Source: UBA6264 sp964531505 (GTDB lineage Bacteria; Patescibacteriota; Patescibacteriia; UBA2591; UBA6264). Taken from it: a stretch of DNA of 9,111 bases. A model generated the notes under the pieces. The model did no database searches. It was not told the origin of the DNA and worked only from the letters and a program-made list of their open reading frames with translations. The DNA lies in the NCBI GenBank assembly GCA_964531505.1, contig CAZHDT010000023.1, positions 1-9,111 of the forward strand, read 5' to 3'. Both the position numbers and the translations under genes were made by a program. Position 1 is the first letter of the stretch; each line of letters starts with the position of its first letter. Of the stretch, positions 1 to 5,510 are shown in pieces.

Positions 1-143
1 GGTTTTGTACTCACTGCCCGTCACGCCAAGGAAGCCGGCAATACCCGAAAGTCCGCGTTCGCGGGAATAAGGTAGGGCTGGTAACAGGGGCGAAGTCGTA
101 ACAAGGCATCCGTAGCGGAAGCTGTGGATGGATCACCTCATTT
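1..143 (+). rRNA. rrs: 16S ribosomal RNA, 3' end (partial)
   Basis: This is the last part of the small-subunit rRNA; the 5' part lies before the window. Landmarks visible: the 1392-1408 decoding-site strand at 7-23, the tip of helix 44 (about 45-70), GAAGTCGTAACAAGG at 92-106 with the decoding adenines A1492/A1493 at 93-94, helix 45 with its GGAA tetraloop at 117-120, and the 3' tail GGATCACCTC at 130-139. Two bases of the decoding strand differ from the usual sequence: U at 11 (E. coli 1396) and U at 15 (E. coli 1400). The tail reads CACCTCATTT (134-143) rather than CACCTCCTTT, which shortens the anti-Shine-Dalgarno core. The 3' boundary is set by homology with E. coli and could be off by a few bases. 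Identity is certain; the CPR placement is inference. Confidence 0.97.
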
Positions 144-297
144 AGAGGACTTAATCTTTATTTTGTAAAAAATAAAGATATGGTCGACCTTGCCTGAGTT
201 TTTTATGAATTTAGGCAGGGAACACGATTAACTTATAACTGCCATTTGGCAGAGCATTCTCTATCTTTGAAAGGTTCTTTTATTTTATATTTAAAAC
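144..297 (+). other. 16S rRNA 3' trailer with three hairpins
   Basis: No gene is visible here. Three stems can be drawn: an 11-bp A/U hairpin (154-164 with 169-179, 4-nt loop), a 10-bp stem with two wobble pairs (188-197 with 211-220), and CTGCC/GGCAG with an ATTT loop (239-252). In addition GAGG at 145-148 can pair with the anti-Shine-Dalgarno bases CCTC at 136-139. The stretch is probably the transcribed spacer removed during 16S maturation. A processing stem with the 5' leader cannot be tested because that leader is outside the window. Confidence 0.6.
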
Positions 298-323
298 ACG
301 CATTTTGAATGATGCGTTTTTTT
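298..323 (+). terminator. Intrinsic terminator after 16S rRNA
   Basis: ACGCAT (298-303) pairs with ATGCGT (312-317) and runs straight into seven T residues (317-323). The stem is short, but the hairpin plus U-tract layout and the promoter that follows at once suggest that the 16S transcript ends here instead of continuing into a 23S gene. Confidence 0.65.
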
Positions 324-328
324 AAAGA

Positions 329-357
329 TTGACTTAAACAATGTTTTTTGATAAAAT
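329..357 (+). promoter_or_regulatory. Sigma70-type promoter of the tRNA-cca-rplS operon
   Basis: TTGACT at 329-334 and TAAAAT at 352-357 are separated by 17 bp, one mismatch from consensus in each hexamer. Transcription would start near 364, about 65 nt before tRNA-Ile, in a very A/T-rich leader. The promoter lies directly behind the 16S terminator, so the tRNA operon is probably transcribed independently of the rRNA. Confidence 0.65.
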
Positions 358-429
358 TTTATTATAAAAAAGTTATTTTAAAAAATTTTGATTTTTTAAA
401 AAGATATCATAATAATCTATGATTTATTT

Positions 430-506
430 GGGCGCGTAGCTCAGCTGGTTAGAGCGCGTCTCTGATAAAGACGAGGTCGGAGGTTCGAGTCCCCCCACGC
501 CCACCA
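430..506 (+). tRNA. tRNA-Ile(GAU)
   Basis: The cloverleaf is complete: acceptor strand GGGCGCG at 430-436, D-stem GCTC/GAGC, anticodon stem CGTCT/AGACG (457-461 with 469-473), loop CTGATAA with anticodon GAT at 464-466, and encoded ACCA at 503-506. Two C.A mismatches are visible: C435 against A497 in the acceptor stem (pair 6-67) and A481 against C493 in the T-stem (pair 51-63). The encoded end runs on as a second CCA (ACCACCA at 503-509). An Ile(GAU) gene behind 16S is the usual position in bacterial rRNA spacers, so this may be what remains of a split rRNA operon. Confidence 0.93.
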
Positions 507-558
507 CCAAATAAAAAATTTTCTAAAAAATTAGATACAATTAATTTTTACATTTAAA

Positions 559-635
559 GGGCGCGTAGCTCAGCTGGTTAGAGCGTTACGTTGACATCGT
601 AAAGGTCCCCCGTTCGAGTCGGGGCGCGCCCACCA
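559..635 (+). tRNA. tRNA-Val(GAC)
   Basis: Acceptor GGGCGCG (559-565) pairs perfectly with CGCGCCC (625-631), followed by A73 and encoded CCA at 633-635. The anticodon stem is TTACG/CGTAA with loop TTGACAT and anticodon GAC; the T-stem CCCCG/CGGGG is perfect. It lies 52 nt after tRNA-Ile and only 6 nt before the ATG of the CCA-adding enzyme, so 3' processing of this tRNA would leave that mRNA with a leader of about 6 nt. Confidence 0.96.
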
Positions 636-641
636 TTTTTC

Positions 642-2213
642 ATGAAAAAAATTCAGAGAAAAATAGAATTTAAAAAAATCAGCAAAGAAAATTTTAATTT
701 TATTACAGAACTTAAAAAAGAATTTCCTAAAGCGGAAGTTTTTTTAGTTGGCGGCGCGGTGCGAGATTTTTTCCTCAAACAAAAAACAAAAGATTATGAT
801 TTTGTAATCAGAAATGTTGAACTGAATAATTTAGAATCATTTTTAAGTCGACAAGGGACAGTAAATTTAGTTGGACAGTGTTTTGGAGTTTTTAAATTCA
901 TTCCTTTTGATGGAGATAAAGAGAATCCATTTGATATTGCTTTGCCGAGAAAAGATTTTTCTTTTAAAACCGGAGGTTATCGCGATGTAGAAATTCAAAC
1001 AGATTCTAAAATGGAAATTAAACAAGATTTAAGCCGGAGAGATTTTACAATCAATGCAATGGCTTTAAAATGGGAAAATTTTAAAGCCAACAACTCAACT
1101 ATTTGGGAAGTTATCGATCCTTTTAAGGGGTATGATGATTTGCAAAAAAAAATAATTAGGGCAGTTAGAAATCCACAAGACAGATTTAAGGAAGATTATT
1201 CCAGAATTTTGAGAGCACTCAGACTTTCCTGCCAACTGGGCTTTACCATTGAAGAAAAAACTTGGCAAGCTTTAAAAAATGAAATAAGTGGTCTTAATAA
1301 AATTAATCGAACGGTAGAATCAATTCAAAATGAAGACATTATAGAATCAAAAGTATTAGAAAAAAGAGTGGTCCCTCATGAGGTTATTGCCAAAGAATTT
1401 TTAAAAACTTTTTTATGCGACCCAGTTCAGGCTTTTGAATTATATGACCAGAGCGGAGCTTTTAAAGAATTAATTCCCGAATTATTAACAATGAAAAACT
1501 GTCCTCAGCCGGAAAATTATCATGCGGAAGGAGATGTTTGGGAACACACTAAATTAGCCTTAAAAAATTTGACTTCGGTGGCTTTTCAAAAAAAGTTTCA
1601 AATAGAAAAATTTTCTTTAGAATTAATTATCGCAACTCTTTTGCACGATTTAGGCAAACCCTATACTTTGAAAACTCCGGAAAGGGATAAAACCGACCGA
1701 ATTAGATTTAACGAACATGATAGCGTGGGCGCTCAAAAAGCCAAAGAAATCGCTCAGAGATTAAAATTGTCTAGCCCGGAAAAATTAGGCATTAATATAG
1801 AAGAAATGGTTTGGTTGGTTGAACAGCATATGATTTTAATTAGGGGAGATATTAGTAAAATGAAAAATAGCACCATTGAAAAATATTTTTTTCATCCTCA
1901 TTTTTCCGGAGAAAAGTTGTTACAAATTTCTTTTGTTGATATATCCGCGACCATTACTCAAAAAGGACCTTTAAGTTTTGATAAATTTAATGAAATGGAA
2001 AAGAGAATTGCGGGTTTAAAAAAAATGGGGAAAAATAAAAAAAATTTGCCACCGAATTTAATTACCGGTCATGATTTAATGGAAAATTTTAAAATGAAAC
2101 CCGGACCCCAAATAGGCAAATGTTTGAAATACGCTAGAGAAAAGCAATTGAATTTGAAAATAAAAAGTAAAAAACAAGCATTAGAATTATTAAAGAAACA
2201 TTTTAATTTATGA
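642..2213 (+). CDS. cca: CCA-adding enzyme (tRNA nucleotidyltransferase) with HD domain
   Basis: A class II tRNA nucleotidyltransferase that builds or repairs the 3' CCA of tRNAs from CTP and ATP in the cytoplasm. The nucleotidyltransferase head shows LVGGAVRD at about 35-42 and the metal-binding DYD at 51-53. RRDFTINAM follows at 132-140, and the neck motif DYSRILRALRL at about 185-195. An HD phosphohydrolase domain follows, with H302, HD at 335-336, H359-D360 and H396. The C-terminal ITGHDLM...GPQIG segment (about 474-492) is typical of long CCA enzymes. At 523 aa it is longer than the common 400-450 aa, partly because of a charged insert at about 220-245. ATG at 642 is the only sensible start; upstream is tRNA, with no ribosome binding site. 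It stops with TGA one base before the next gene, suggesting translational coupling. Separate CC- or A-adding specificity cannot be excluded from sequence alone. Confidence 0.93.
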   Translation: MKKIQRKIEFKKISKENFNFITELKKEFPKAEVFLVGGAVRDFFLKQKTKDYDFVIRNVELNNLESFLSRQGTVNLVGQCFGVFKFIPFDGDKENPFDIALPRKDFSFKTGGYRDVEIQTDSKMEIKQDLSRRDFTINAMALKWENFKANNSTIWEVIDPFKGYDDLQKKIIRAVRNPQDRFKEDYSRILRALRLSCQLGFTIEEKTWQALKNEISGLNKINRTVESIQNEDIIESKVLEKRVVPHEVIAKEFLKTFLCDPVQAFELYDQSGAFKELIPELLTMKNCPQPENYHAEGDVWEHTKLALKNLTSVAFQKKFQIEKFSLELIIATLLHDLGKPYTLKTPERDKTDRIRFNEHDSVGAQKAKEIAQRLKLSSPEKLGINIEEMVWLVEQHMILIRGDISKMKNSTIEKYFFHPHFSGEKLLQISFVDISATITQKGPLSFDKFNEMEKRIAGLKKMGKNKKNLPPNLITGHDLMENFKMKPGPQIGKCLKYAREKQLNLKIKSKKQALELLKKHFNL

Positions 2214-2214
2214 T

Positions 2215-2982
2215 ATGGAAAATTTCATCTCAAACAGGATTGACTTTTCCTCAGAATTTGGTAGATTTAATATCTTAAAAGAAGAAAATGATTTTATCGT
2301 TGTTAATAAACCAGCTGGTTTATTAGTCCATCCCCACAAATTTTCAAAAGGAAAAACTTTAATTGATTTTATTCTAGATAGATATCCTGAAATTAAAAAA
2401 GTAGGAGAAGTTGGACGGCCGGGTTTGGTCCATCGTTTAGACCAAGAAGTTTCCGGATTGATGGTAATCGCCAGGTCACCCAAAATGTATGATTTTTTAA
2501 TTGATCAGTTCCATAAAAAAAAGATTCAAAAAGAATATTCCGCTCTCGTTTATCATTATCCCAAAGAAGATCAAGGAGAAATAAATTTTCCTTTAGCGAG
2601 AAATAAGAAAGGAAAAATAATCGCAATAACGGATTCACCGTCTTATACTGGACAAAAGAATTTAAGTCAAGAAAAACAGGCAATAACTTTTTATCAAATA
2701 CAAAAAAAGTTTTCTTTTCCGCAAGAAATAGCTTTATTAAAAGTAATTCCTTTAACTGGTCGGACAAATCAGATTAGGGTTCACTTAAAAGCGATTAATT
2801 GTCCGATTGTCGGAGACATAAAATATCGAGTTAAGGGTATTAAAGTTATAAAAAATATTTTTCCAAACAGAGTTTTTTTACACGCCGGTTTTTTGGGGTT
2901 CTATGATTTGGAAAATCAATGGCAGAAATTTGAATTAGAATTACCTCAGGAATTTAAAAAAGTTTTAGATAATTTTAAATAA
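2215..2982 (+). CDS. RluA/RluD-family pseudouridine synthase
   Basis: This enzyme isomerises uridine to pseudouridine in rRNA or tRNA. Family motifs in order: VVNKPAGLLVHP at about 29-40, the catalytic block HRLDQEVSG at 73-81 with the conserved Asp76, and LTGRTNQIRVHL at about 180-191 followed by PIVGDIKY. At 255 aa it lacks the N-terminal S4 RNA-binding domain of full-length RluD (about 320 aa), so it resembles the S4-less RluA type. The exact target uridine cannot be told from sequence. The ATG comes one base after the stop of cca with no Shine-Dalgarno motif, so coupled translation is likely. The next gene again follows after one base. Sharing an operon with tRNAs, a tRNA maturation enzyme and L19 fits a role in RNA modification. 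Confidence 0.92.
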   Translation: MENFISNRIDFSSEFGRFNILKEENDFIVVNKPAGLLVHPHKFSKGKTLIDFILDRYPEIKKVGEVGRPGLVHRLDQEVSGLMVIARSPKMYDFLIDQFHKKKIQKEYSALVYHYPKEDQGEINFPLARNKKGKIIAITDSPSYTGQKNLSQEKQAITFYQIQKKFSFPQEIALLKVIPLTGRTNQIRVHLKAINCPIVGDIKYRVKGIKVIKNIFPNRVFLHAGFLGFYDLENQWQKFELELPQEFKKVLDNFK

Positions 2983-2983
2983 A

Positions 2984-3547
2984 ATGGCTAAAATTTTCAT
3001 CATTTCCGGTCTATCTGGAGCAGGCAAGGATAGCGTGATAGATGGTTTTAAAAAAGTAGGGTTGGATTACGCTCGGGTTATTACTACGACCACGCGCGCG
3101 CCTCGTTCCAATGAAAGTCAAGGAAAACCTTATTATTTTGTTTCTGAAGATGAATTTAAAAAAATGATTTCTCGCAATGAGCTTTTTGAATGGGCAATTG
3201 TTTATGACCATTATTATGGCAATACAAAGAAGGCGGTGGACGAGGCTTTAGCTACTAATAAGCCGGTAATTTTAAGAATTGATGTTCAGGGAGCCAAAAC
3301 TGTTAAGGAAAAGATTTCTGAAGCCAAAGTTATTTTTATCACGGTTTCGTCCCCCGATATTATTAAAAAGAGATTGGAAAGCCGGGGGCAAGATTCTAAG
3401 GAATCCATTAAAAAAAGAGTGGAAGAGGTTGAAAAAGAAATGAAGACATTAGATCAATGGGATTATTGCGTAGTTAATAAACAAGGGAAATTAAAACAAA
3501 CTGTTGAAGAAGTTAAAAAAATAATTAAAAAAGAATTTAATAATTAA
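2984..3547 (+). CDS. gmk: Guanylate kinase
   Basis: Guanylate kinase phosphorylates GMP (and dGMP) to GDP with ATP, an essential step to GTP. The P-loop GLSGAGKDS is at 9-17; an acidic D follows the Walker lysine K15 where E. coli-type enzymes have G or S, and S17 is retained. The GMP-binding part shows TTTTRAPR at about 36-43, the PYYFV segment, and LFEWAIVYDHYYGN near 68-81 (usual pattern ..FLEWAEVHGNYYGT). IDVQGA follows at about 99-104, then the lid region with RLESRG near 131. Length 187 aa is slightly shorter than the usual 200-207 aa. It begins one base after the preceding stop and lies 6 nt before rplS, so it is inside the operon. No ribosome binding site is visible. Confidence 0.94.
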   Translation: MAKIFIISGLSGAGKDSVIDGFKKVGLDYARVITTTTRAPRSNESQGKPYYFVSEDEFKKMISRNELFEWAIVYDHYYGNTKKAVDEALATNKPVILRIDVQGAKTVKEKISEAKVIFITVSSPDIIKKRLESRGQDSKESIKKRVEEVEKEMKTLDQWDYCVVNKQGKLKQTVEEVKKIIKKEFNN

Positions 3548-3553
3548 AATATT

Positions 3554-4081
3554 ATGACTGAAGAAAAAAATGCCTTGACGGAAGATCGTCTAGAAGGCGA
3601 AACAATTAATAATCAGAAAGCGAAAGGAGAAAAAGTTCAGGATGAGATTCAACCAGAGACTCAACCAGAACAAGAAATTTCAGAACAGAAAACAAAAGAT
3701 TCTGAAGAAGAAGTTCAGGATGAGATTTCAATTGAGGAACAAAAAGAACAAGAAAAAAAGGATATTCTTTTAAGAATTAGCCCGGGTATGGTTGTTAAGG
3801 TTTATCAAAAAATTATTGAAACTGATCCAAAGGGGAATCCCAAAGAAAGAGTTCAGGCTTTTGAGGGCACAGTTATTGCCAGAAAAGGCGGTTCTGAGGC
3901 AGGGGCGACTTTTATGGTTAGAAAAATGGCGGCTGGACACGTGGGAGTAGAAAAAATATTTCCTATTGATTTGCCGACTATTTTAAAAGTAGAAATACTC
4001 AAAGAACATAAAATTAGGCGCAGTAAACTTTATTTTTTAAGGAATTTCAAAAGAAAATTAAAAGAAATAAAGAAAAAATAA
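3554..4081 (+). CDS. rplS: Ribosomal protein L19 with acidic N-terminal extension
   Basis: L19 is a 50S protein at the interface with the 30S subunit. The core starts at about residue 72: SPGMVVKV, FEGTVIARKGG, TFMVRKMAAG, VGVEKIFPIDLP, then the basic end IRRSKLYFLRNFKRKLK. The first roughly 70 residues are an extra region rich in Glu, Gln, Lys and Asp with no predicted globular character, in a family that is normally about 115 aa (here 175). This part contains a 17-nt direct repeat (3633-3649 and 3711-3727, in frame, giving VQDEI twice), so it probably grew by local duplication. An internal start could trim it: M79 is in the core and too late, so ATG 3554 stands. The stop codon ends 10 nt before tRNA-Leu, so RNase P cleavage would cut the mRNA almost at the stop. 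Confidence 0.93.
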   Translation: MTEEKNALTEDRLEGETINNQKAKGEKVQDEIQPETQPEQEISEQKTKDSEEEVQDEISIEEQKEQEKKDILLRISPGMVVKVYQKIIETDPKGNPKERVQAFEGTVIARKGGSEAGATFMVRKMAAGHVGVEKIFPIDLPTILKVEILKEHKIRRSKLYFLRNFKRKLKEIKKK

Positions 4082-4091
4082 ATAGAACAAA

Positions 4092-4178
4092 GCCCAGGTG
4101 GTGGAATTTGGTATACACGGCAGGTTGAGGGCCTGTGCTCTTTCGAGCGTGCGGGTTCAAGTCCCGCCCTGGGCACCA
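4092..4178 (+). tRNA. tRNA-Leu(GAG)
   Basis: A class II tRNA with a long variable arm. Acceptor GCCCAGG (4092-4098) pairs with CCTGGGC (4168-4174), then A73 and encoded CCA (4176-4178). The anticodon loop TTGAGGG at 4125-4131 gives anticodon GAG, reading CUC and CUU. The variable arm GTGCTCTTTCGAGC contains a GCTC/GAGC stem, and the T-arm is GCGGG/CCCGC. It begins 10 nt after the rplS stop. Confidence 0.95.
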
Positions 4179-4185
4179 ATAATTT

Positions 4186-4262
4186 GGGCCCGTGGCTCAG
4201 CTGGTCAGAGCGTCTGCATGGCATGCAGAAGGTCGGGAGTTCGAATCTCCCCGGGTCCACCA
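4186..4262 (+). tRNA. tRNA-Ala(GGC)
   Basis: Acceptor GGGCCCG (4186-4192) pairs with CGGGTCC (4252-4258, one G.U pair), then A73 and encoded CCA (4260-4262). The anticodon stem TCTGC/GCAGA holds loop ATGGCAT with anticodon GGC. The A32-U38 loop pair is the one known to be conserved in bacterial tRNA-Ala(GGC). It lies 7 nt after tRNA-Leu and is the last gene before the operon terminator. Confidence 0.96.
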
Positions 4263-4287
4263 TGATTTTTTATTATATTTGTAAATA

Positions 4288-4321
4288 GAAAAATGCTTCG
4301 CTGTTCAGCGAAGCATTTTTC
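4288..4321 (+). terminator. Strong, bidirectional terminator of the tRNA-cca-rplS operon
   Basis: A perfect 16-bp inverted repeat (4288-4303 with 4306-4321) of the form GAAAAATGCTTCGCTG-TT-CAGCGAAGC..., with A5 on the left arm and T5 on the right, so it can act on either strand. It lies 25 nt after tRNA-Ala and separates the housekeeping operon from the cassette region. Confidence 0.85.
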
Positions 4322-4373
4322 AAATAATAATTTTCGCTTCTAAATTTTGTAAAATAGTTTTTCCTATTTTTTA

Positions 4374-4402
4374 TTGCATAATTTTATAAAAATTGGTAAA
4401 CT
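4374..4402 (+). promoter_or_regulatory. Possible promoter upstream of the cassette array
   Basis: TTGCAT (4374-4379) and TAAACT (4397-4402) are separated by 17 bp. Each hexamer departs from consensus at two positions, and A/T-rich sequence yields such matches easily, so this is a candidate only. If real it would read toward the SDR gene and could serve all co-directional cassettes, like an integron Pc promoter. A separate TATAAT at 4540-4545, without a good -35, would give an almost leaderless SDR mRNA. Confidence 0.35.
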
Positions 4403-4439
4403 AAACTTAGTTAAGTGATTATTAATAAACTCACTAATA

Positions 4440-4502
4440 ATTATACATTAAGTTCGTATAATATGCAACAAAAGGTCAATATTATACATTCAATTCGTAT
4501 AA
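4440..4502. repeat. Two copies of TTATAC-N9-GTATAA (attI-like or operator candidate)
   Basis: Two 22-bp copies (4440-4461 and 4481-4502) differ at only two bases and lie 41 bp apart. Each is an imperfect palindrome TTATAC-N9-GTATAA. In addition the right arm of the first and the left arm of the second form a perfect 9-bp inverted repeat, GTATAATAT (4456-4464) with ATATTATAC (4479-4487). Thus four half-sites face each other in pairs, 6 bp before the cassette boundary at 4509. This could be a four-site recombinase-binding region like attI, a degenerate attC, or a double operator. Confidence 0.55.
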
Positions 4503-4509
4503 AAACGAG

Positions 4510-5503
4510 TTGTCCAAAATTCAAATCCAAACACATTTATATAATGTAATATATTCATATGAGATTAAAAAACAAAATCGCAATTATTACGGGCGCTAGC
4601 GGGGGAATTGGTAAAGCCACCGCATTACTTTTTGCTAAGGAAGGTGCCAAAATTGTTGTTAATTATTTTTCTTCGGAAAAAAAAGCTCAAGAAGTTGTTT
4701 TTCAAATTAAGGAAATGGGTTCAGAAGCAATCGCCGTCAAATGTGACATATCAAACGAGGATCAAGTTAAAGGCATGATTGATCAAACCGTCGAAAGGTT
4801 TGGAAGAATAGACATTCTTGTTAATAATGCCGGAATTGTGTTTGATGCCACATTTGCCAAACGAACAGTTGATCAGTGGAGAAAGACTTTTGATACAAAC
4901 GTTCTTGGTGTGTTTCTTTGTAGCAGATATGCTTCTGAACAAATGAAGAAAAACAACTATGGAAAAATAATTAACGTTTCTTCAACCAGTGGTATGAATA
5001 GTTTTAGCACCGATTCTATGGATTATGATGCTTCAAAAGCAGCCGTAGTGGCCTTAACTAGAGATTTAGCAAAAGAGCTAGCGCCCGATATTCAAGTAAA
5101 TTCTGTAGCACCTGGCTGGGTTGATACCAACATGAATATTGATTTGCCCAAAGATTATCTAGACGAGGAAATGGAAAAAATTTACTTGAAAAGAATGGCA
5201 AAACCAGAAGATATTGCCAAAGCGATTTTGTTTTTTGCATCTAGTGATTCAGACTATGTAACAGGTAGCACTCTTGTAGCTGATGGTGGCCACGATTAAA
5301 GGGTATGTTTGGATTTGAACTCAAGGGGACGTTGCACTTTCAACAAAACTGTCAAAGAAATAATTTTACAGTTTGTGTTTCACCCTCGGACAACACAGTA
5401 TGTCCGGCTCACTTCGTTGCACTCGTTCGGCCCTAATTAAGCGTCCATGTTGTAAAATCAGGGTAGCTTAACATGTCCGCTTAACTACGGACATACTGAA
5501 ACG
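4510..5503 (+). mobile_element. Integron-like gene cassette 1 (SDR gene)
   Basis: The unit begins after G4509 with TTGTCC and ends at G5503. Its first bases GTTGTCC (4509-4515) are the exact complement of GGACAAC (5388-5394), which sits just before the L'' arm of the attC-like site behind the gene. A second, 14-bp inverted repeat, TTCAAATCCAAACA (4520-4533) with its complement at 5306-5319, brackets the gene more closely. The unit holds one gene and a non-coding tail, the layout of an integron cassette. The boundaries are inferred from comparison with cassette 2. Confidence 0.6.
4559..5299 (+). CDS. SDR-family oxidoreductase (FabG-like)
   Basis: A classical short-chain dehydrogenase/reductase, an NAD(P)(H)-dependent enzyme of about 250 aa (here 246), probably cytosolic and tetrameric. 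Rossmann cofactor motif TGASGGIG is at 11-18; CDIS at 62-65 marks the adenine-binding acid; NNAG at 89-92; catalytic Asn114, Ser142 (in INVSSTSG), and Tyr156-x3-Lys160 (YDASK). PGWVDT and the C-terminal GSTLVADGG complete the fold. The sequence resembles 3-oxoacyl-ACP reductase FabG, but no fatty-acid genes are nearby, so the substrate is unknown. It is the gene of cassette 1. ATG 4559 places the start 49 nt inside the cassette; no Shine-Dalgarno motif precedes it. A TATAAT at 4540-4545 could drive an almost leaderless mRNA. Confidence 0.9.
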   Translation: MRLKNKIAIITGASGGIGKATALLFAKEGAKIVVNYFSSEKKAQEVVFQIKEMGSEAIAVKCDISNEDQVKGMIDQTVERFGRIDILVNNAGIVFDATFAKRTVDQWRKTFDTNVLGVFLCSRYASEQMKKNNYGKIINVSSTSGMNSFSTDSMDYDASKAAVVALTRDLAKELAPDIQVNSVAPGWVDTNMNIDLPKDYLDEEMEKIYLKRMAKPEDIAKAILFFASSDSDYVTGSTLVADGGHD

Positions 5504-5510
5504 TTATGTG
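5300..5510 (+). repeat. attC-like block behind cassette 1
   Basis: This 210-nt non-coding block has a core at 5388-5510: R''-like GGACAAC (5388-5394), one A, L'' CAGTATGTCCG (5396-5406), variable interior, L' CGGACATACTG (5488-5498, a perfect 11-bp complement of L''), AAAC, and R'-like GTTATGTG (5503-5510). An extra copy, ATGTCCG at 5473-5479, offers an alternative 7-bp pairing with L'. The outer part (5317-5387) carries a 25-nt element shared with the block behind cassette 3, and an internal AAACTGT/ACAGTTT hairpin (5346-5352 with 5368-5374). The symmetry (R''-L''...L'-R') matches attC sites; R'' fits the consensus only in its AAC. Confidence 0.6.

Larger units (their letters stand above)
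4322..4508. other. Non-coding region between the tRNA operon and the first cassette
   Basis: No coding potential. It holds a weak A/T hairpin with a T-run (AAAATAG/CTATTTT, 4351-4357 with 4364-4370), a possible promoter (4374-4402) and a set of paired palindromes (4440-4502). It ends at the G4509^TT boundary of the first cassette. Placed in front of a cassette array, this is where an integron attI site and cassette promoter would be expected, but neither can be proven from sequence alone. Confidence 0.6.

Noticed and set aside
101..108. Protein HELKEH as a zinc metalloprotease HExxH site (residue numbers in the 147-aa protein at 5530-5973)
   Set aside because: The second His is one residue too far, and the length and surroundings do not resemble a known metalloprotease.
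4030..4263. Open frame of 77 aa on the - strand
   Set aside because: It runs antisense through tRNA-Leu and tRNA-Ala and the end of rplS; its GRFELPTFCMPCRRSDQLSHG-like peptide is the well-known artefact of translating tRNA genes backwards.
4351..4370. AAAATAG/CTATTTT hairpin with T-run as a second terminator
   Set aside because: The 7-bp stem is almost all A/U and would be unstable; the strong terminator at 4288-4321 suffices.
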